Assembly: GCA_028671895.1 (NCBI GenBank)
Contig: JAPMAC010000209.1
Location: 20,544,501-20,608,500 of the forward strand
Origin: Oenanthe sinensis
Lineage: Eukaryota > Streptophyta > Magnoliopsida > Apiales > Apiaceae
Direction: 5' to 3'
DNA: 64,000 nt
Position 1 is the stretch's first letter, and every line of letters begins with the position of its first letter. The position numbers were made by a program, and so were the translations under genes. Positions 35,488 through 47,637 of the stretch are shown piece after piece. A model generated the notes under the pieces. It was not told where the DNA came from and searched no databases. It saw only the letters and a list, made by a program, of their open reading frames with translations.

Positions 35488-37031
35488 TGAAGGGTTTCGT
35501 GACACAAACGCAGCGGAATAAACGCGAAAAATAAATCAAAATAGCGAAACCCTCCGCAGGATCCATGCGAAAACAAAAGATTTAATTCGGAGATAAAGAA
35601 TAAATACCTTTAGAAGCTTTAACAGTTCATTAATGGAAGATTAATGGAGGTCCAAAGCTTGTTTAATCACCACGTATCCCGCTCTCGCGATCTACGCTCT
35701 ACTGTATCCACACAAACACTTTTCATGAAGGATTGATGTGTACTAACACCCGAAAACTTCTTCTCTCTCTATCTTCCTCCTCTCTCAGAGCGGCTAGGGT
35801 TTTTTGTAAAATCTCTATATTATTAAATCAGCCCATAAAGAGATTATATAGAGAGAGGAATAAGTTTTCTAATTATAATCCAATTATAATTAATACTAAT
35901 CCAAAATTCTAAATTATTTAATTAAGTCTCACTTAATTAATTAATTATTAATTTTGGAATTAGTTTAAGTAATTCATTTATTCTATTTATATAATTAATT
36001 AAGTCATACTTAATTAATATCATAAATAAAATAAATTACTTATTTAATTTAAATTCATAATTTAAATTATTTCTCCTTCAAGCGTTCTTTGTGTATGACC
36101 CTGTAGGTTATTATTACGTTGGCAACAATTTTAATATCTAATTAAAATTGTAAACAATGAGCGGCATCTAGTAATACATCATTGCTACTCAAGTAATAAT
36201 AATAAATCGGTGATTCGATTAAGCCTTTCGTGAATAATGTTCCATGTAATATAATCCCTTTAATCTTGATATTATAGATTAAACTCAAGGCATGTCTCGT
36301 GTCATCCTCTTCATAATTTAATCTTTATTTTCTTGATCGATGAGTAGACTATTAAAATCAAATCAACATTTGAGCACGGACGTGCATTTCATAGTCTCAC
36401 TCAAACAAGAGGCCAATAATATCACTCCTAAAATTAGGAGGATTAAATCCCATCTAGATCATTCATATTTCTCATACGATTCATAATATACCCAATGTCC
36501 ACTTTTATCATCACCCGATCAAAGGTAACTTTTAATGTAATCAAAGTATATTAATTCTCGTATAGAAATATAATGATTTCAGGTCTAAGGATCATTACAC
36601 CATTATCACAGTGAGAATTACTTATGACACTTACTTAACATGTAGAATCTCACAGCGGGTCATTCCAGTGCCATGCATTGAGACATGCACTTATGTTCTT
36701 GACTTTAGTATCCCCATACCTATGACCAATGAGATGTGGTCATCTGTCAAGAAACATACTAGTCTTTGTGCATTATTATTGTCCTTAAATAATAATACTC
36801 GACTAGGGAATTTTAGGAATAAGATACTATTCATATAATCTCATTTTTAAGTCACATACTTAAAGATATAGAATACGTATCAAAATTCCAAGGACATTTA
36901 CTATGCTTTCAATTTATTACGCAGTAAACAAAACATAATAAATAAATAATAATCAATAAAACATAATCCTTAATAATAAATATTTTCCTTAAAATATAAA
37001 AAGTATTGTCTCTAGAGCACAATTACTAACA
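35488..37031 (-). mobile_element. 3' LTR of Copia element 2 (1544 bp)
   Basis: Plus-strand view TGAAGGGTTTCGTGAC ... CACAATTACTAACA. Near-identical to 42708-44250. On the - strand it contains TCTCTCTATATAATCTCTTT, a plausible TATA region (about 35836-35855). Confidence 0.95.
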
Positions 37032-37044
37032 ATCTCCCACTTGC
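37032..37044 (-). other. Polypurine tract of element 2
   Basis: The - strand GCAAGTGGGAGAT directly precedes the TG of the 3' LTR. Confidence 0.85.
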
Positions 37045-37045
37045 A

Positions 37046-37640
37046 CTAGAGCCAATTACCCAAGTATCCAATACTCATGAAACTAGTGTGACTTTCATTC
37101 TTCTGCTGCGACAAAGCCTTAGTCAGTGGGTCTGCAATATTATTATTAGTATGCACTTTACATATATGTATATCTCCTTGATCATTAATCTCATTAATTA
37201 GGTGATATCTCCTAAGTACATGCTCAAACAGCCTCCTTGGCTGCTTCGCAAGCATCAATATACTCAGGCTCTATTATAGAATCAACTATTGTCTCTACTG
37301 TGAACCATTCCAGCATACAACATCTCAATGAAATTAGATAAAACACAAAGACAGACAAAAACATTAAATTATCGTTATCTGTCTAGAAACCAGTATCACT
37401 GAAACCTTTTACAACTAGCTTCACATCTCCTCCATATAACAAGAATGAATCTTTAGTCCTCTTTAAGTACTTAAGAATATTCTTGACTGTCGTCCAGTGA
37501 CCTTCACCTGGATTAGATCGGTATCTACTCATCATGGTTAAAGCATACGAGACATCAGGACAAGTACATATCATTGCATACATTATAAAACCAATTGTTG
37601 ACGCATATGGAATTTTACTCATGCAGTCCCTATCATCCAA
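37046..37640 (-). pseudogene. Copia RNase H region (element 2)
   Basis: Two open pieces. 37383-37640 has IPYASTIGFIMYAMICTCPD, YALTMMSRYRSNPGEGHW and ILKYLKRTKDSFLLYGG, the linker from reverse transcriptase to RNase H. 37046-37258 has AKQPRRLFEHVLRRYHLINE and NNNIADPLTKALSQQK, the C-terminal RNase H/T-K-[A/P]-L block. The catalytic core between them (37259-37382) is out of frame and shortened. Confidence 0.85.
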
Positions 37641-38010
37641 TGATTTAGGACAAATTTTATTTTGAGATCACTATCACATGAGACATTGGGACATATCCAT
37701 TTTAGTCTCTTTGCATTTGAAATCGATGCAAAACTTTGTCAATGTATGTACTCTAAATTAGGCCGATCAATCACCTTGATCTATCTCTATAGATCTCGAT
37801 CCCTAATATATATGTCACATCACCTAAGTCTTTCATTGAGAAATTATTTCTCAACCAAGTCTTCACAGTCTGTAGAGAAGGAATGTCATTCCCTATTAGT
37901 AATATATCATCAACATATAATACTAGGAATGCCACATGGCTCCCACTAAACTTCTTGTAAACACAAGTTTCATCTTCATTCTGAATAAAGTCAAACTCTT
38001 TTTGACTGTT

Positions 38011-38547
38011 TCATGAAAACAAATGTTCCATCTCCTCGAGGCCTGCTTTAATGGATCGACGCAACTTACATACATTTCCAGCATCCTTTAGATCAACAAA
38101 ACCCTTAGGGTGTGTCATGTACACATCCATATCTTCTTCAAGGCTCTCATTTAAGAAAGCGGTTTTGACATCCATTTGCCAGATTTCATAGTCATAGTAA
38201 GCAGCTATAGCAAGCAAAATCCTGATGGACATGACCATAACAACTGGTGAAAAGGTCTCATCATAGTCAATACCATGAATTTTCTTGAAACCTTTTGCCA
38301 CCAATCGTGCCTTATAGGTCTGTACATTAGCATCCATGTCGGTCTTCTTCTTGAAAACCCACTTGCACCCTATAGGTTTTACCCCTTCAGGTGGATCAAC
38401 CAAAGTCCATACTTGATTAGTATACATGGATTCCATCTCAGATTTAATGGCATCCAGCCATCTCTTAGAATCTGGAGTGTTTATAGTATCTAGGTAGGTG
38501 AGAGGCTCATCTTCATCCACAAGCATCACATCACCATCTTGAGTCAA
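38011..38547 (-). pseudogene. Copia reverse transcriptase fragment (element 2)
   Basis: 178 codons with the same blocks as the element 1 fragment (PPEGVKPIGCKWVFKKKTD, HGIDYDETFSPVVMV, EIWQMDVKTAFLNESLEEDM). It is open a little further past KLR (RRSIKAGLEEMEH). The frame is lost upstream at the linker, and downstream sequence (37650-38010) containing the YVDD region is out of frame. No catalytic YVDD is read in this frame. Confidence 0.88.
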
Positions 38548-38689
38548 GAGAAATCCATATTATCTCTTGGGCTCATGGCGAATCCTACTAAACCTACGAA
38601 CACCTGTGTTTCTTGAGCAGTATTATTTTTCTTGTACATTCTACTCAGGTTCCTCCACTGGTTCAACGTTATCATGTGGGTCTCAAACT

Positions 38690-39013
38690 TCATTGAGATC
38701 TATTATCCTCCCACTGTCTCTCAACAGTTCGAGCAACAAACACTTTGTTCTCGGAAGGATTATAGAAAGAATAACCCCTTGTTTCAGTTGGGTATTCCAC
38801 AAAATTACATTTGTCTGATTTTGGTCCTAGCTTGTTAGAGATTAGACGTTTCACAAACGCTTCACATCCCCAAAATTTTATAAATGACATGCTGTGACGT
38901 TGCTCAGTCCATATCTCATAAGGAGTCTTTTGAACCAATTTAGTAGGAACACAGTTAAGTGTATGTGGAGCCGTTTCCAGGGTGCAACCCCAGAAACTAA
39001 TTGGAAGATTCAT
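38690..39013 (-). pseudogene. Copia integrase C-terminal fragment (element 2)
   Basis: 107 codons near-identical to 13941-14264 (FWGCTLETAPHTLNCVPTKL, GCEAFVKRLI, NPSENKVFVAR). It has the same terminal stop after NRSQ as element 1, so the stop predates the two insertions. Confidence 0.85.
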
Positions 39014-40150
39014 TGACTCAACATTGATCGCACCATGTCCAACAAGGTGTGATCTCTCCTATCAAAAAAAAAATAACTTTTCTTTGATATTTTATACTTC
39101 ATCTTTATAGTCTTTGAACTTTTCAAATGATTCGGATTAGTTCTTCAAAAGATACATATATCCGTATCTACTAAAATAATTAGTAAATTTTATGAAGTTA
39201 ATAAAATCTACCTTTTGTCATCGTACACATATGACCACATACATCACTATGTATAAGTCATACTCATTCAATGATCCCTTCACCATGTCCGGTAAAAGGA
39301 GCTGTAGTCATTTTACCAAATAAACCAAGATTCACATCCTTTTGTATGATTCATAATCAAACTTATCCATGAATGCATCCTTATGTATTCTGAAAATGCG
39401 TTTCTTATTAATACGGCCTCAACAACAGTGCCAAATGTAATATTTGATTTGAGTCACTTTAGAACATATAAATTGTTAATTAAATGTGCAACATTATAAG
39501 GCTCATCATCAAAATAGAATAAACAACTATTGTTATAAAATGAAAAAGCCTTTCTTGTCCAAACAAGAAACTGAAATAATATTTCTGCCAATTGCAAGCA
39601 CGCTATAACAATTATTAAGTTCTAAATTTTCCTTATAGGCCAAAAATTAAGTAACGAGTTCCTCGAACCAGAGCAACTATCTTTACTCCAATTCCAACCC
39701 GATACCTTAAGCTTGACCCTTATTGATCATCATCTCCCGATCTTCCAATTAAGCATGACAGTTTAATTTCCAGTCTCCCAACTTTCCACAGAAGTGACAA
39801 TCGTCTTCTTTATCAACACCTCATTCAGACTTTAGAGTCTGCTTTAGAGATTGGACTTTGGTTTGACAACGGAACTAGATCAAATCTTCTCCTTGCCTTT
39901 CCATTTTCCTTTCCCTTTTACATTCCCTATGTTTACCATCAATATAGTAGTAGTTCATGCATTTATCATATTACTTTCAGCAGTTCTTAACATGCTTAGC
40001 AACTCAATGGGTGTTTTACCAATCTTATTCACTTTATTGTTCATAACAAAATAAGAATAATATTTGTCCAAAGATTGTAAGATCAAATCTAACTGTCTCC
40101 AGACCAATCTGGAAACCCAAAATATCAATGGCATTCATTATACCCTATAA
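39014..40150 (-). pseudogene. Degenerate gag-end / pre-integrase / integrase core (element 2)
   Basis: Contains the gag zinc knuckle with Asp replacing His (39758-39799, C-X2-C-X4-D-X4-C), a pre-integrase block (VLAIGRN then SVSCLDKKGF) near 39560-39620, and integrase pieces. The integrase core has an internal deletion and an A-run (39064-39072) at a frame break. Colinear with 14265-15400. Confidence 0.7.
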
Positions 40151-40153
40151 TCT

Positions 40154-40429
40154 TTAGAACATGTGGTGTAACCGGGTCTCACTCTCCCTACTTGTAAGTG
40201 TATAGTGCCCTTTCAAATATATCTTGTGCTCAATCGTTTCATAAGCATCTATATGCTTGTATTGCTTCTTAAGCTCAGCACATATATTTGCGAGCATGAG
40301 ACATGAAACATCAGTCGCAACATCAATTTGCTTCCAATAAGCACTATGATTTGCACATGTTACATTCTCAACTTTAAGAGCAGGGGAAGAGATTTGACTA
40401 ATATCGTGGTGCCCGAGGACGATCCTCAA
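40154..40429 (-). pseudogene. Copia gag fragment (element 2)
   Basis: 91 codons giving the same protein as 15402-15677, with the same upstream break and the same final stop. Blocks: LRIVLG, CLMLANICAELKKQY, DAYETIEH. Confidence 0.75.
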
Positions 40430-42694
40430 GCTCCTATGTCAGTCAAGGAAATATATTCTCGTCAACTTGTCCTTCTCAAGAACTGATCGCATAGAGTAGT
40501 TGTTTGTGTTTATCATTTGATATCTACAATATTAAAGTGCATAAAATAAACTAGGTTGCAAATTTAATATTAATTATGTTTAAGTGATTATGGTATATCA
40601 TCATATACCTCCCACTATTTTTATCAAACTAATAGCCCTTACTATTAATTTGGAAAGTATATCCCATAATTCTTTCTAGTGAGCCAAGATCCATATTGCG
40701 TCATGTCCTAAGTCAACCACTGGAAGTCCTTAGAAAATGATTATTTAGGTAGACAACAGTTGTCAATTATATCATATATAATTCTTGGATAGTTTGGTGA
40801 ACAACGATTGATCTTATCTATCTAATAGACTTTTAACCAAACTCTATGCTTCTAAGTTCATAATAGTTGAATATAACCGTTTATTTTCACTTATTATGAC
40901 GACTCAGTTAAGTTAGACCCAATGATACAACGGCCGAATATAACCGTTTATATTCGTCGCATCTCACCACGATAGATAGGAGTCCCCTGCCACTGACAGT
41001 CCTTCCCCTTATCGATCTAGGATTCGATGAGTGTTCATTCATTGGAAAGCATCCGAGTAAAATTTAATATTTTGTTAAGGGGTTTTAGAAAATTTATAAC
41101 GATCATGATCACATCATAAAGAGATCCTCAATTTTTCCTTGAACCAAATATTTCAAATCGACATCTTAAATTGTTCATTTCCCAGGTAGATGGAGGATAC
41201 CAATGGTCACACTTAAAACCCATCAGCCTTACGAATACGCATATCCGCTTTTGTCAGAAAATCCCAATTATAGATATCAAAAATCCATATTTAATTCCGT
41301 GTTTTAAAAATCCATATTTCATAAACACAAGAATCTCATGATCGTTTGTTAATTTTAAAATCTTGAATCGTTACAGATTTTATCTTGTTTAAGCAAACAT
41401 GGCATGGGTGTCGTATCTAATACATACATGATTAATCAATATTAAGCATGCAGCTCAATTATATCTACGCATACATACCAATACATGCAATCATATACAT
41501 ATATGTAATGTGCGTAAATTAAACGTGTTTGGTTATGGCCCCATCCTATATGATATTTCCAAGCTAATGGAAATATCAAGGTCAGTCTATGGTGGTTTTA
41601 AAAATACTATCTATTACATGTCTTCTTTCTTCATTGCTCCATCATCCCCTTTTGGATCGCCTCCTTGCTTGCAAGTCTTCATTGATAATTACATTGAATA
41701 ATAAAAATAAAACTATTCTAATGAAATTACAAGAAGAACTCGAGTTACATTCGAGATAATTAAATTACAATGAATAAACGACATGCAAGTCGTATTTAGA
41801 AACCAAAACCATAAATCAAAACCACTATCCTATGGGTCTTTAGGCCATAACCATCCACCATGCTATCATATAACACATATAATATATCTCATATTATATA
41901 ATCATATCATATAATCATATATAACAAATTTCGAAATTTCAGAAAATTAAAACAGATTTCTGAAGACAATAAATCGCTATTTCGAGGCCCTTAACGACGT
42001 CAAACGCCTTACAGACCCGTCGGTGATAGCAAAGCTATCAGTTTTGTTCATTGGCCCGATTCCAGTCAGAAAACACATATCGTTTATGAAAATCGGATAC
42101 AGTAGTCAGATTTCTCCAAATCTGACGGTGTTTCAGAAATCGTATCATATACAATTCTCATAACAAGAACAAGCATATATCATATATACATACACAGAGA
42201 TACATACAATCATCATATGATTATACATTACATGAATATCATATATTCATAATATATACATACATATACTTAAAATTTTAGAAAATCAAATAATTTTCAG
42301 AAAATCATAAATCACCGTTTTGGAGGCTGTAACGACATCTAATGGCTTACAGACGCAGAGCTGAATATGTCAGTATTGCTCAGTGATCCGATTCCAGTCA
42401 GAAAACACATATCGTTTGCGAAAATCGGACAACGGACACAGATTTCAGAAAATCAACGGCAGCCGTTTCAGAATTCGTATCGAATACGATTCCCATAATA
42501 AGAACAAACATGTATCATATACATACATCAACACACATAATCATCACATGATTATATATCATATAAATATCATATATTCATAATATATATAAACATATAC
42601 ATATTGTATCAATATAAAATCATGATAGATCGCATACATGCTTATATATCAAAAACTGTTAAGCACATAACCGAATTAAAACATTTCGCAAGTA
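40430..42694 (-). mobile_element. 5' untranslated leader of Copia element 2
   Basis: Colinear with 15678-17946. No frame. Contains the two related blocks with CAGTCAGAAAACACATATCG (about 42065 and 42398). Confidence 0.65.
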
Positions 42695-42706
42695 GCTCTG
42701 ATACCA
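42695..42706 (-). other. Primer binding site of element 2
   Basis: The - strand TGGTATCAGAGC, one base (A) after the LTR end, is a perfect complement to the initiator tRNA-Met 3' end. Confidence 0.92.
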
Positions 42707-42707
42707 T

Positions 42708-44250
42708 TGAAGGGTTTCGTGACACAAACGCAGCGGAATAAACGCGAAAAATAAATCAAAATAGCGAAACCCTCCGCAGGATCCATGCGAAAACAAAAGA
42801 TTTAATTCGGAGATAAAGAATAAATACCTTTAGAAGCTTTAACAGTTCATTAATGGAAGATTAATGGAGGTCCAAAGCTTGTTTAATCACCACGTATCCC
42901 GCTCTCGCGATCTACGCTCTACGGTATCCACACGAACACTTTTCATGAAGGATTGATGTGTACTAGCACCCGAAAACTTCTTCTCTCTCTATCTTCCTCC
43001 TCTCTCAGAGCGGCTAGGGTTTTTTGTAAAATCTCTATATTATTAAATCAGCCCATAAAGAGATTATATAGAGAGAGGAATAAATTTTCTAATTATAATC
43101 CAATTATAATTAATACTAATCCAAAATTCTAAATTATTTAATTAAGTCTCACTTAATTAATTAATTATTAATTTTGGAATTAGTTTAAGTAATTCATTTA
43201 TTCTATTTATATAATTAATTAAGTCATACTTAATTAATATCATAAATAAAATAAATTACTTATTTAATTTAAATTCATAATTTAAATTATTTCTCCTTCA
43301 AGCGTTCTTTGTGTGTGACCCTGTAGGTTATTATTACGTTGGCAACAATTTTAATATCTAATTAAAATTGTAAACAATGAGCGGCATCTAGTAATACATC
43401 ATTGCTACCCAAGTAATAATAATAAATCGGTGATTCGATTAAGCCTTTCGTGAATAATGTTCCATGTAATATAATCCCTTTAATCTTGATATTATAGATT
43501 AAACTCAAGGCATGTCTCGTGTCATCCTCTTCATAATTTAATCTTTATTTTCTTGATCGATGAGTAGACTATTAAAATCAAATCAACATTTGAGCACGGC
43601 CGTGCATTTCATAGTCTCACTCAAACAAGAGGCCAATAATATCACTCCTAAAATTAGGAGGATTAAATCCCATCTAGATCATTCATATTTCTCATACGAT
43701 TCATAATATACCCAATGTCCACTTTTATCATCACCCGGTCAAAGGTAACTTTTAATGTAATCAAAGTATATTAATTCTCGTATAGAAATATAATGATTTC
43801 AGGTCTAAGGATCATTACACCATTATCACAGTGTGAATTACTTATGACACTTACTTAACATGTAGAATCTCACAGCGGGTCATTCCAGTGCCATGCATTG
43901 AGACATGCACTTATGTTCTTGACTTTAGTATCCCCATACCTATGACCAATGAGATGTGGTCATCTGTCAAGAAACATACTAGTCTTTGTGCATTATTATT
44001 GTCCTTAAATAATAATACTCGACTAGGGAATTTTAGGAATAAGATACTATTCATATAATCTCATTTTTAAGTCACATACTTAAAGATATAGAATACGTAT
44101 CAAAATTCCAAGGACATTACTATGCTTTCAATTTATTACGCAGTAAACAAAACATAATAAATAAATAATAATCAATAAAACATAATCCTTAATAATAAAT
44201 ATTTTCCTTAAAATATAAAAAGTATTGTCTCTAGAGCACAATTACTAACA
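42708..44250 (-). mobile_element. 5' LTR of Copia element 2 (1543 bp)
   Basis: TG...CA ends with short TGTTAG-type terminus on the - strand. Near-identical to 35488-37031, with one net base length difference. Confidence 0.95.
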
Positions 44251-44255
44251 GTAGC
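44251..44255 (+). repeat. Target-site duplication GTAGC (right)
   Basis: Pairs with 35483-35487. Confidence 0.92.
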
Positions 44256-44418
44256 AATCCTACGTTAGCACAGTGGGTCACACCATGTCAAATGGGACCT
44301 AGCTATGTGGTTGTCATTTAATAACTGCAACAAATATGGTAAATAAGGAGCTAGGTAAATACTCGCTCGGTTAGCATGTGATTAAACATGAATTACTTTG
44401 CATTGTTAGTCCTTGTTG

Positions 44419-44540
44419 TAGATAATTGACAAGACCTATCGAGTTTTTCAACTTTGCAGAACATTACTTTTACTTTGCAGGTATATGACAAGGCCTACCG
44501 ACTTTTACAACATTGCAGAACATTACTTTAACTTTGCACA
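44419..44540 (+). repeat. Two about 70-bp tandem units (GACAAG[A/G]CCTA...CATTACTTT)
   Basis: GACAAGACCTATCGAGTTTT... (44429) and GACAAGGCCTACCGACTTTT... (44488) are each followed by TTGCAGAACATTACTTT and ACTTTGCA. A diverged version, TTGACAAGTCGATAAGTTTA, recurs at 46747 and 46838. Confidence 0.75.
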
Positions 44541-44777
44541 GTAGAAAGAAAGTTGATTTTCTTATATTTTTAGAGATTAATAATTATATCTCGTGGATTT
44601 CATTTTCTCCATTTGATAACATGTTGCTACAGTAGGCATTTCAAATTAGTAGTAACAAAGTAAAATATAGAAAAGGCTCGTTTATTTCAACTAATTTTTA
44701 ACCCCTAAAAGTGGCCTGGAATACAGAAGAAATATGAAGCATGACTTGATTTTCTTGCATTTTTACTGATCAACTTA

Positions 44778-45248
44778 TCAAAAAATACTCAAGTCAATGG
44801 GTTTTGTTACATCTTCATCGGAACTTTCATATGCATCTTCATTAATGTTATAAGGTTCAGCAAGTTCTTCCATCTTCTCTCATTCATCTTTCATTTGCTG
44901 GTCAAGATCTGTTTCTTCTGATTGTGTAATTTCAATTTTATTAATTACTTTATGTTCCTCCATTTTCATCAATGAGTATGAGATCTTCCCTGCCTTGTAC
45001 CGTTTATGTATCTCTTTCATTTTCTTGCAATAGACATCTAACACTTTTGAGTATACAAATTTTTTTTCAACTTTATTCTTTATGCATTGTTTGGCACAAA
45101 ATTTGTTAAAATTAAGCTGATAAACAGGGGAGAAATCATTCTCTGATGGAATTTTTCCCTTATCCATACCTTCAAACTCAAACTGTGAACTTAATAAAAT
45201 AAGTTTGGTGATACGATTTGTATTTGATTGGTTGTTAAAAGGACACAA
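44778..45248 (-). pseudogene. Unrecognised ORF at outer edge of the Mutator-like block
   Basis: A - strand frame of 122 codons (44880-45248) stops at a TGA but stays open in the same frame for a further 33 codons to 44778, so it is probably a 156-codon frame with one nonsense change. The likeliest start is the Met at 45165-45167 (MDKGKIPSEND), because the codons before it are weak. The protein is Lys/Glu-rich with helical character (KVLDVYCKKMKEIHKRYKAG) and an acidic C-terminus (EDAYESSDEDV). I do not recognise the family. It diverges from the GRF-like frame across a 217-bp gap with repeated AACGGCTATATAACGG-type TATA-containing words. Confidence 0.5.
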
Positions 45249-45465
45249 TATTTACTAATAGAATCGAATGTATAACGGTTCTAAATTCCAATGGCTATAC
45301 AACATCTCTACAATTTTAATATAATTTCAACGGCTATATAACGGCTTTAATTTTTTAACTTATAATGGTCATATAATTTGACCTATAAATTGTCATTTTC
45401 AGATTCACTTGTAACACCCACATTTTAGTATTCAGTATTACATTAATTTCATTACATATTTTATC
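45249..45465. promoter_or_regulatory. Shared divergent upstream region
   Basis: The gap between two divergent frames contains AACGGTTC, AATGGCTATACAAC, AACGGCTATATAACGGC and AATGGTCATATAATT, a loosely repeated [A/C]ANGGCTATA motif including a TATA box. Promoter function is inferred from position. Confidence 0.35.
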
Positions 45466-45804
45466 ATGGATAGGCAAGAGATGTACTTCTGTGGTGTAGA
45501 GCCCAAGATAGGTAATTTATGGACCGGTGAAAATGCCGGTAGGCGCTGGGAGCGATGCGTAAGTTGACGGTGCACCTATTTCATTTGGCTTGATGAGCCG
45601 CTAACTGGACGTGCCTTGGCCGCTGTCGGAGAGCTCTACACCAAGATGTAAACTAAAATTTATGATATGAAGAAAGAGATGTGGGTTGTGTACCAGGAAA
45701 GGTTGGATAAGGTTCGTGCAAAGACCAATACAAAATGTTTGGAACTTCTAGAGAAGGTACGGGAGCTAGAAGCCGCTGTCAATCACGATAACAATTCCTT
45801 ATGA
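45466..45804 (+). pseudogene. GRF-type zinc finger protein remnant
   Basis: One + frame from ATG 45466 runs 112 codons to TGA 45802, broken by two in-frame stops (TGA at about 45565, TAA at about 45649). The N-terminal half has the GRF zinc-finger pattern: MYFCG, then NLWTGENAGRRWERC (canonical ...W(T)..NPGRRF..C) and CTYFIWLDEP (canonical C.YF.W.D). The second half (LELLEKVRELEAAV at residues about 92-105) is predicted coiled coil by heptads. GRF fingers bind nucleic acid in several DNA-repair and plant repeat-associated proteins. The order GRF plus coiled coil with short length fits the many small GRF proteins of plants. Both stops are single-base changes, so decay is recent or mild. Confidence 0.7.
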
Positions 45805-46171
45805 TACAGAGAAGGAGATGTGGGTTGTTGTTTTATGTATTATTATATTTTTTAATGTTTTGTATGTTCATTGGGTTGTATTATATTATTTTTTGTTAGT
45901 GTGATTATGTTGTTTATATGTCCATAGCTTTAAATTTTACTTTTCACACCTTTAACTTTTACTTTGCACAAGTTAAAAGTTTTTCCTAACAGCTTTAACT
46001 TTTACTTTTCACAACTTTGAATTTTACTTTTCACAAACATTAACTATTCTTTTTACCAATCATTTTGTTAAAATAAAAATACAATAATGTTTTAAGAATT
46101 CATATAAATAGATTGCATTAGTGGTCTCAAATTAAGTTATCATACACATAAAGAATATACAGATATTAAGA

Positions 46172-46602
46172 ATGAGTTATACACTAGGAGATATCTTCAA
46201 AGCTATGGGTAGGAAATGGTTGTGCGATGATGATTTTTACTACCCAATTGATCCAAATATGCGTTACTCAACTCATGCAATAATAAAAATGCAGAATGAG
46301 TAGGAATGGAGGCACAATGTCCCATAAGTTGTATAGAGCAATGCATCGCTCATGGATTAAGAGTACCGAAATAGTGTGTGAAAAATATGTTGTGCGACAC
46401 ACCTCAACAATTAGAAACAGTGTTGTTCCGTGTTAGAGAAGAGGAGAATCGAATGCAATTACCTATATTTCGCCATGATCTAGTTGAAGCACCTAGATAC
46501 TATGCTGAAGATGGTGACACAGTACAAGTTATGCAGTATCACAATCTCAGCGTAAGTCCAGATTACGTATCTGACATGATGATGTTTGATGATGATGAAT
46601 AA
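46172..46602 (+). pseudogene. Small accessory ORF with acidic tail, unrecognised
   Basis: Starts MSYTLGDIFKAMGRKW at 46172. A frame change near 46298 and one stop at about 46372 separate this from the open end (46378-46602). Read together it would be about 143 residues with a Cys-containing middle (CPISCIEQC) and an acidic end (DMMMFDDDE). No known domain. It follows the GRF frame on the same strand (gap about 370 bp with CTTTTACTTTGCAC words) and precedes another such frame. Being a Mutator accessory gene is inference from position. Confidence 0.5.
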
Positions 46603-46925
46603 AATAATTTGTTGGTTGTATGGATGTCTATTTTTTTCCTTGTATTGCTATTTCTTTTTATTACTTCCCTGTATTTTGTTTAGTGTGTTTGAATAAAACT
46701 ATGATGACAAGTCCATAGCCAAGAACTTTACTGTTACAGACAGATTTGACAAGTCGATAAGTTTACTTTTACTTTTTTTTGGCATGTATATTTCACCAGT
46801 CGATCAGTTTACTTTGTAGGTACATTTGACATGTCGATAACTTAACTCTATAACCTTATCTTGAAATCCACAAATTATAACTCTATAAATTCATACTATT
46901 CTTATGCTCAATCTATACACATAAA

Positions 46926-47386
46926 ATGGATCCTAGTAAATGATTGCTTGTAGAAAGGTATGATGATTACTGGAGTCTTAAAGAAAGTGATCCAGTGGAA
47001 TACTTTACAGGCGTTCGGCAGGAATGGGCACATCGGCGTTTAGAATCAGACCGTTTGGTTCGTGACCTAGTTACTCTTGGTGCTAGGATACCTAATCGTG
47101 AATCATTAGGCTTTTATCAAGACATCTTGATTGGTCAAAGTTGGCCTGCATTTAAACGTAACTTGGAAGTAGCTGTGGATATCATAAGAGGGGAAAATAA
47201 TTAAATGTTGTTGCATAGAAGTCGGCACTATATGCTTCAGCTAGCTCGAGATACAGTTCATGCAAGTGGGAGAGAGCTCTCAAAACAGAAGGAACGTTGT
47301 CTTCTACAAAATTCTAATTATGTTACTGATGAGTACGTGCTGAGACAGAAATGGACATAGAATATGTTTCAGAAGATGACGAATAG
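46926..47386 (+). pseudogene. Small accessory ORF, unrecognised
   Basis: Starts MDPSK at 46926, with a TGA at codon 6, and is then open for 87 codons (LLVERYDDYWSLKESDPVEY, FTGVRQEWAHRRL, NRESLGFYQDILIGQSW). A TAA at 47202 is followed without gap by the same frame (HYMLQLARDTVHASGRELSK) to about 47358, and a frame change leads into EYVSEDDE and a stop at 47384. About 153 residues if read through. Acidic C-terminus like its neighbour. Family unknown. It ends 252 bp from the convergent transposase. Confidence 0.5.
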
Positions 47387-47637
47387 TTAAATGTTAAACT
47401 ACATATTTATGTTATATTATATTATTTACTATTGTCCATTACTTTCCTATTATTGTTATTGTTGTAAGAAGCGTGACTTTAATTTTTATCAAAGAAATTA
47501 AAGCTAAAGTCACTTAACCTTTATGAATTAACAAAGTTAAACTAGAAATCACCGGGGATCAATTAATTGAAACTTAGGAAAATGATCCATAGAGAAAAAT
47601 AACAACAAATAAATTACATTTTAAATACTCTAGTGAC

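Larger units (their letters stand above)
35488..44250 (-). mobile_element. Angela/Tork-like Copia element 2, complete but defective (8763 bp)
   Basis: Both LTRs (35488-37031 and 42708-44250), primer site, polypurine tract and 5-bp target duplication are present, so it is a complete insertion on the - strand. The internal region is colinear with element 1 (offset about 24.75 kb), with the same truncated gag, broken integrase and split reverse transcriptase. The two LTRs differ at only a handful of positions by eye, so the insertion is recent. An element that cannot encode a polyprotein but moved recently must have been moved in trans. Confidence 0.95.

Noticed and set aside
38275..38818. Frames of 72 and 83 codons on the + strand in element 2 (and equivalents in element 1)
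   Set aside because: Antisense shadows of the reverse transcriptase and integrase pieces.
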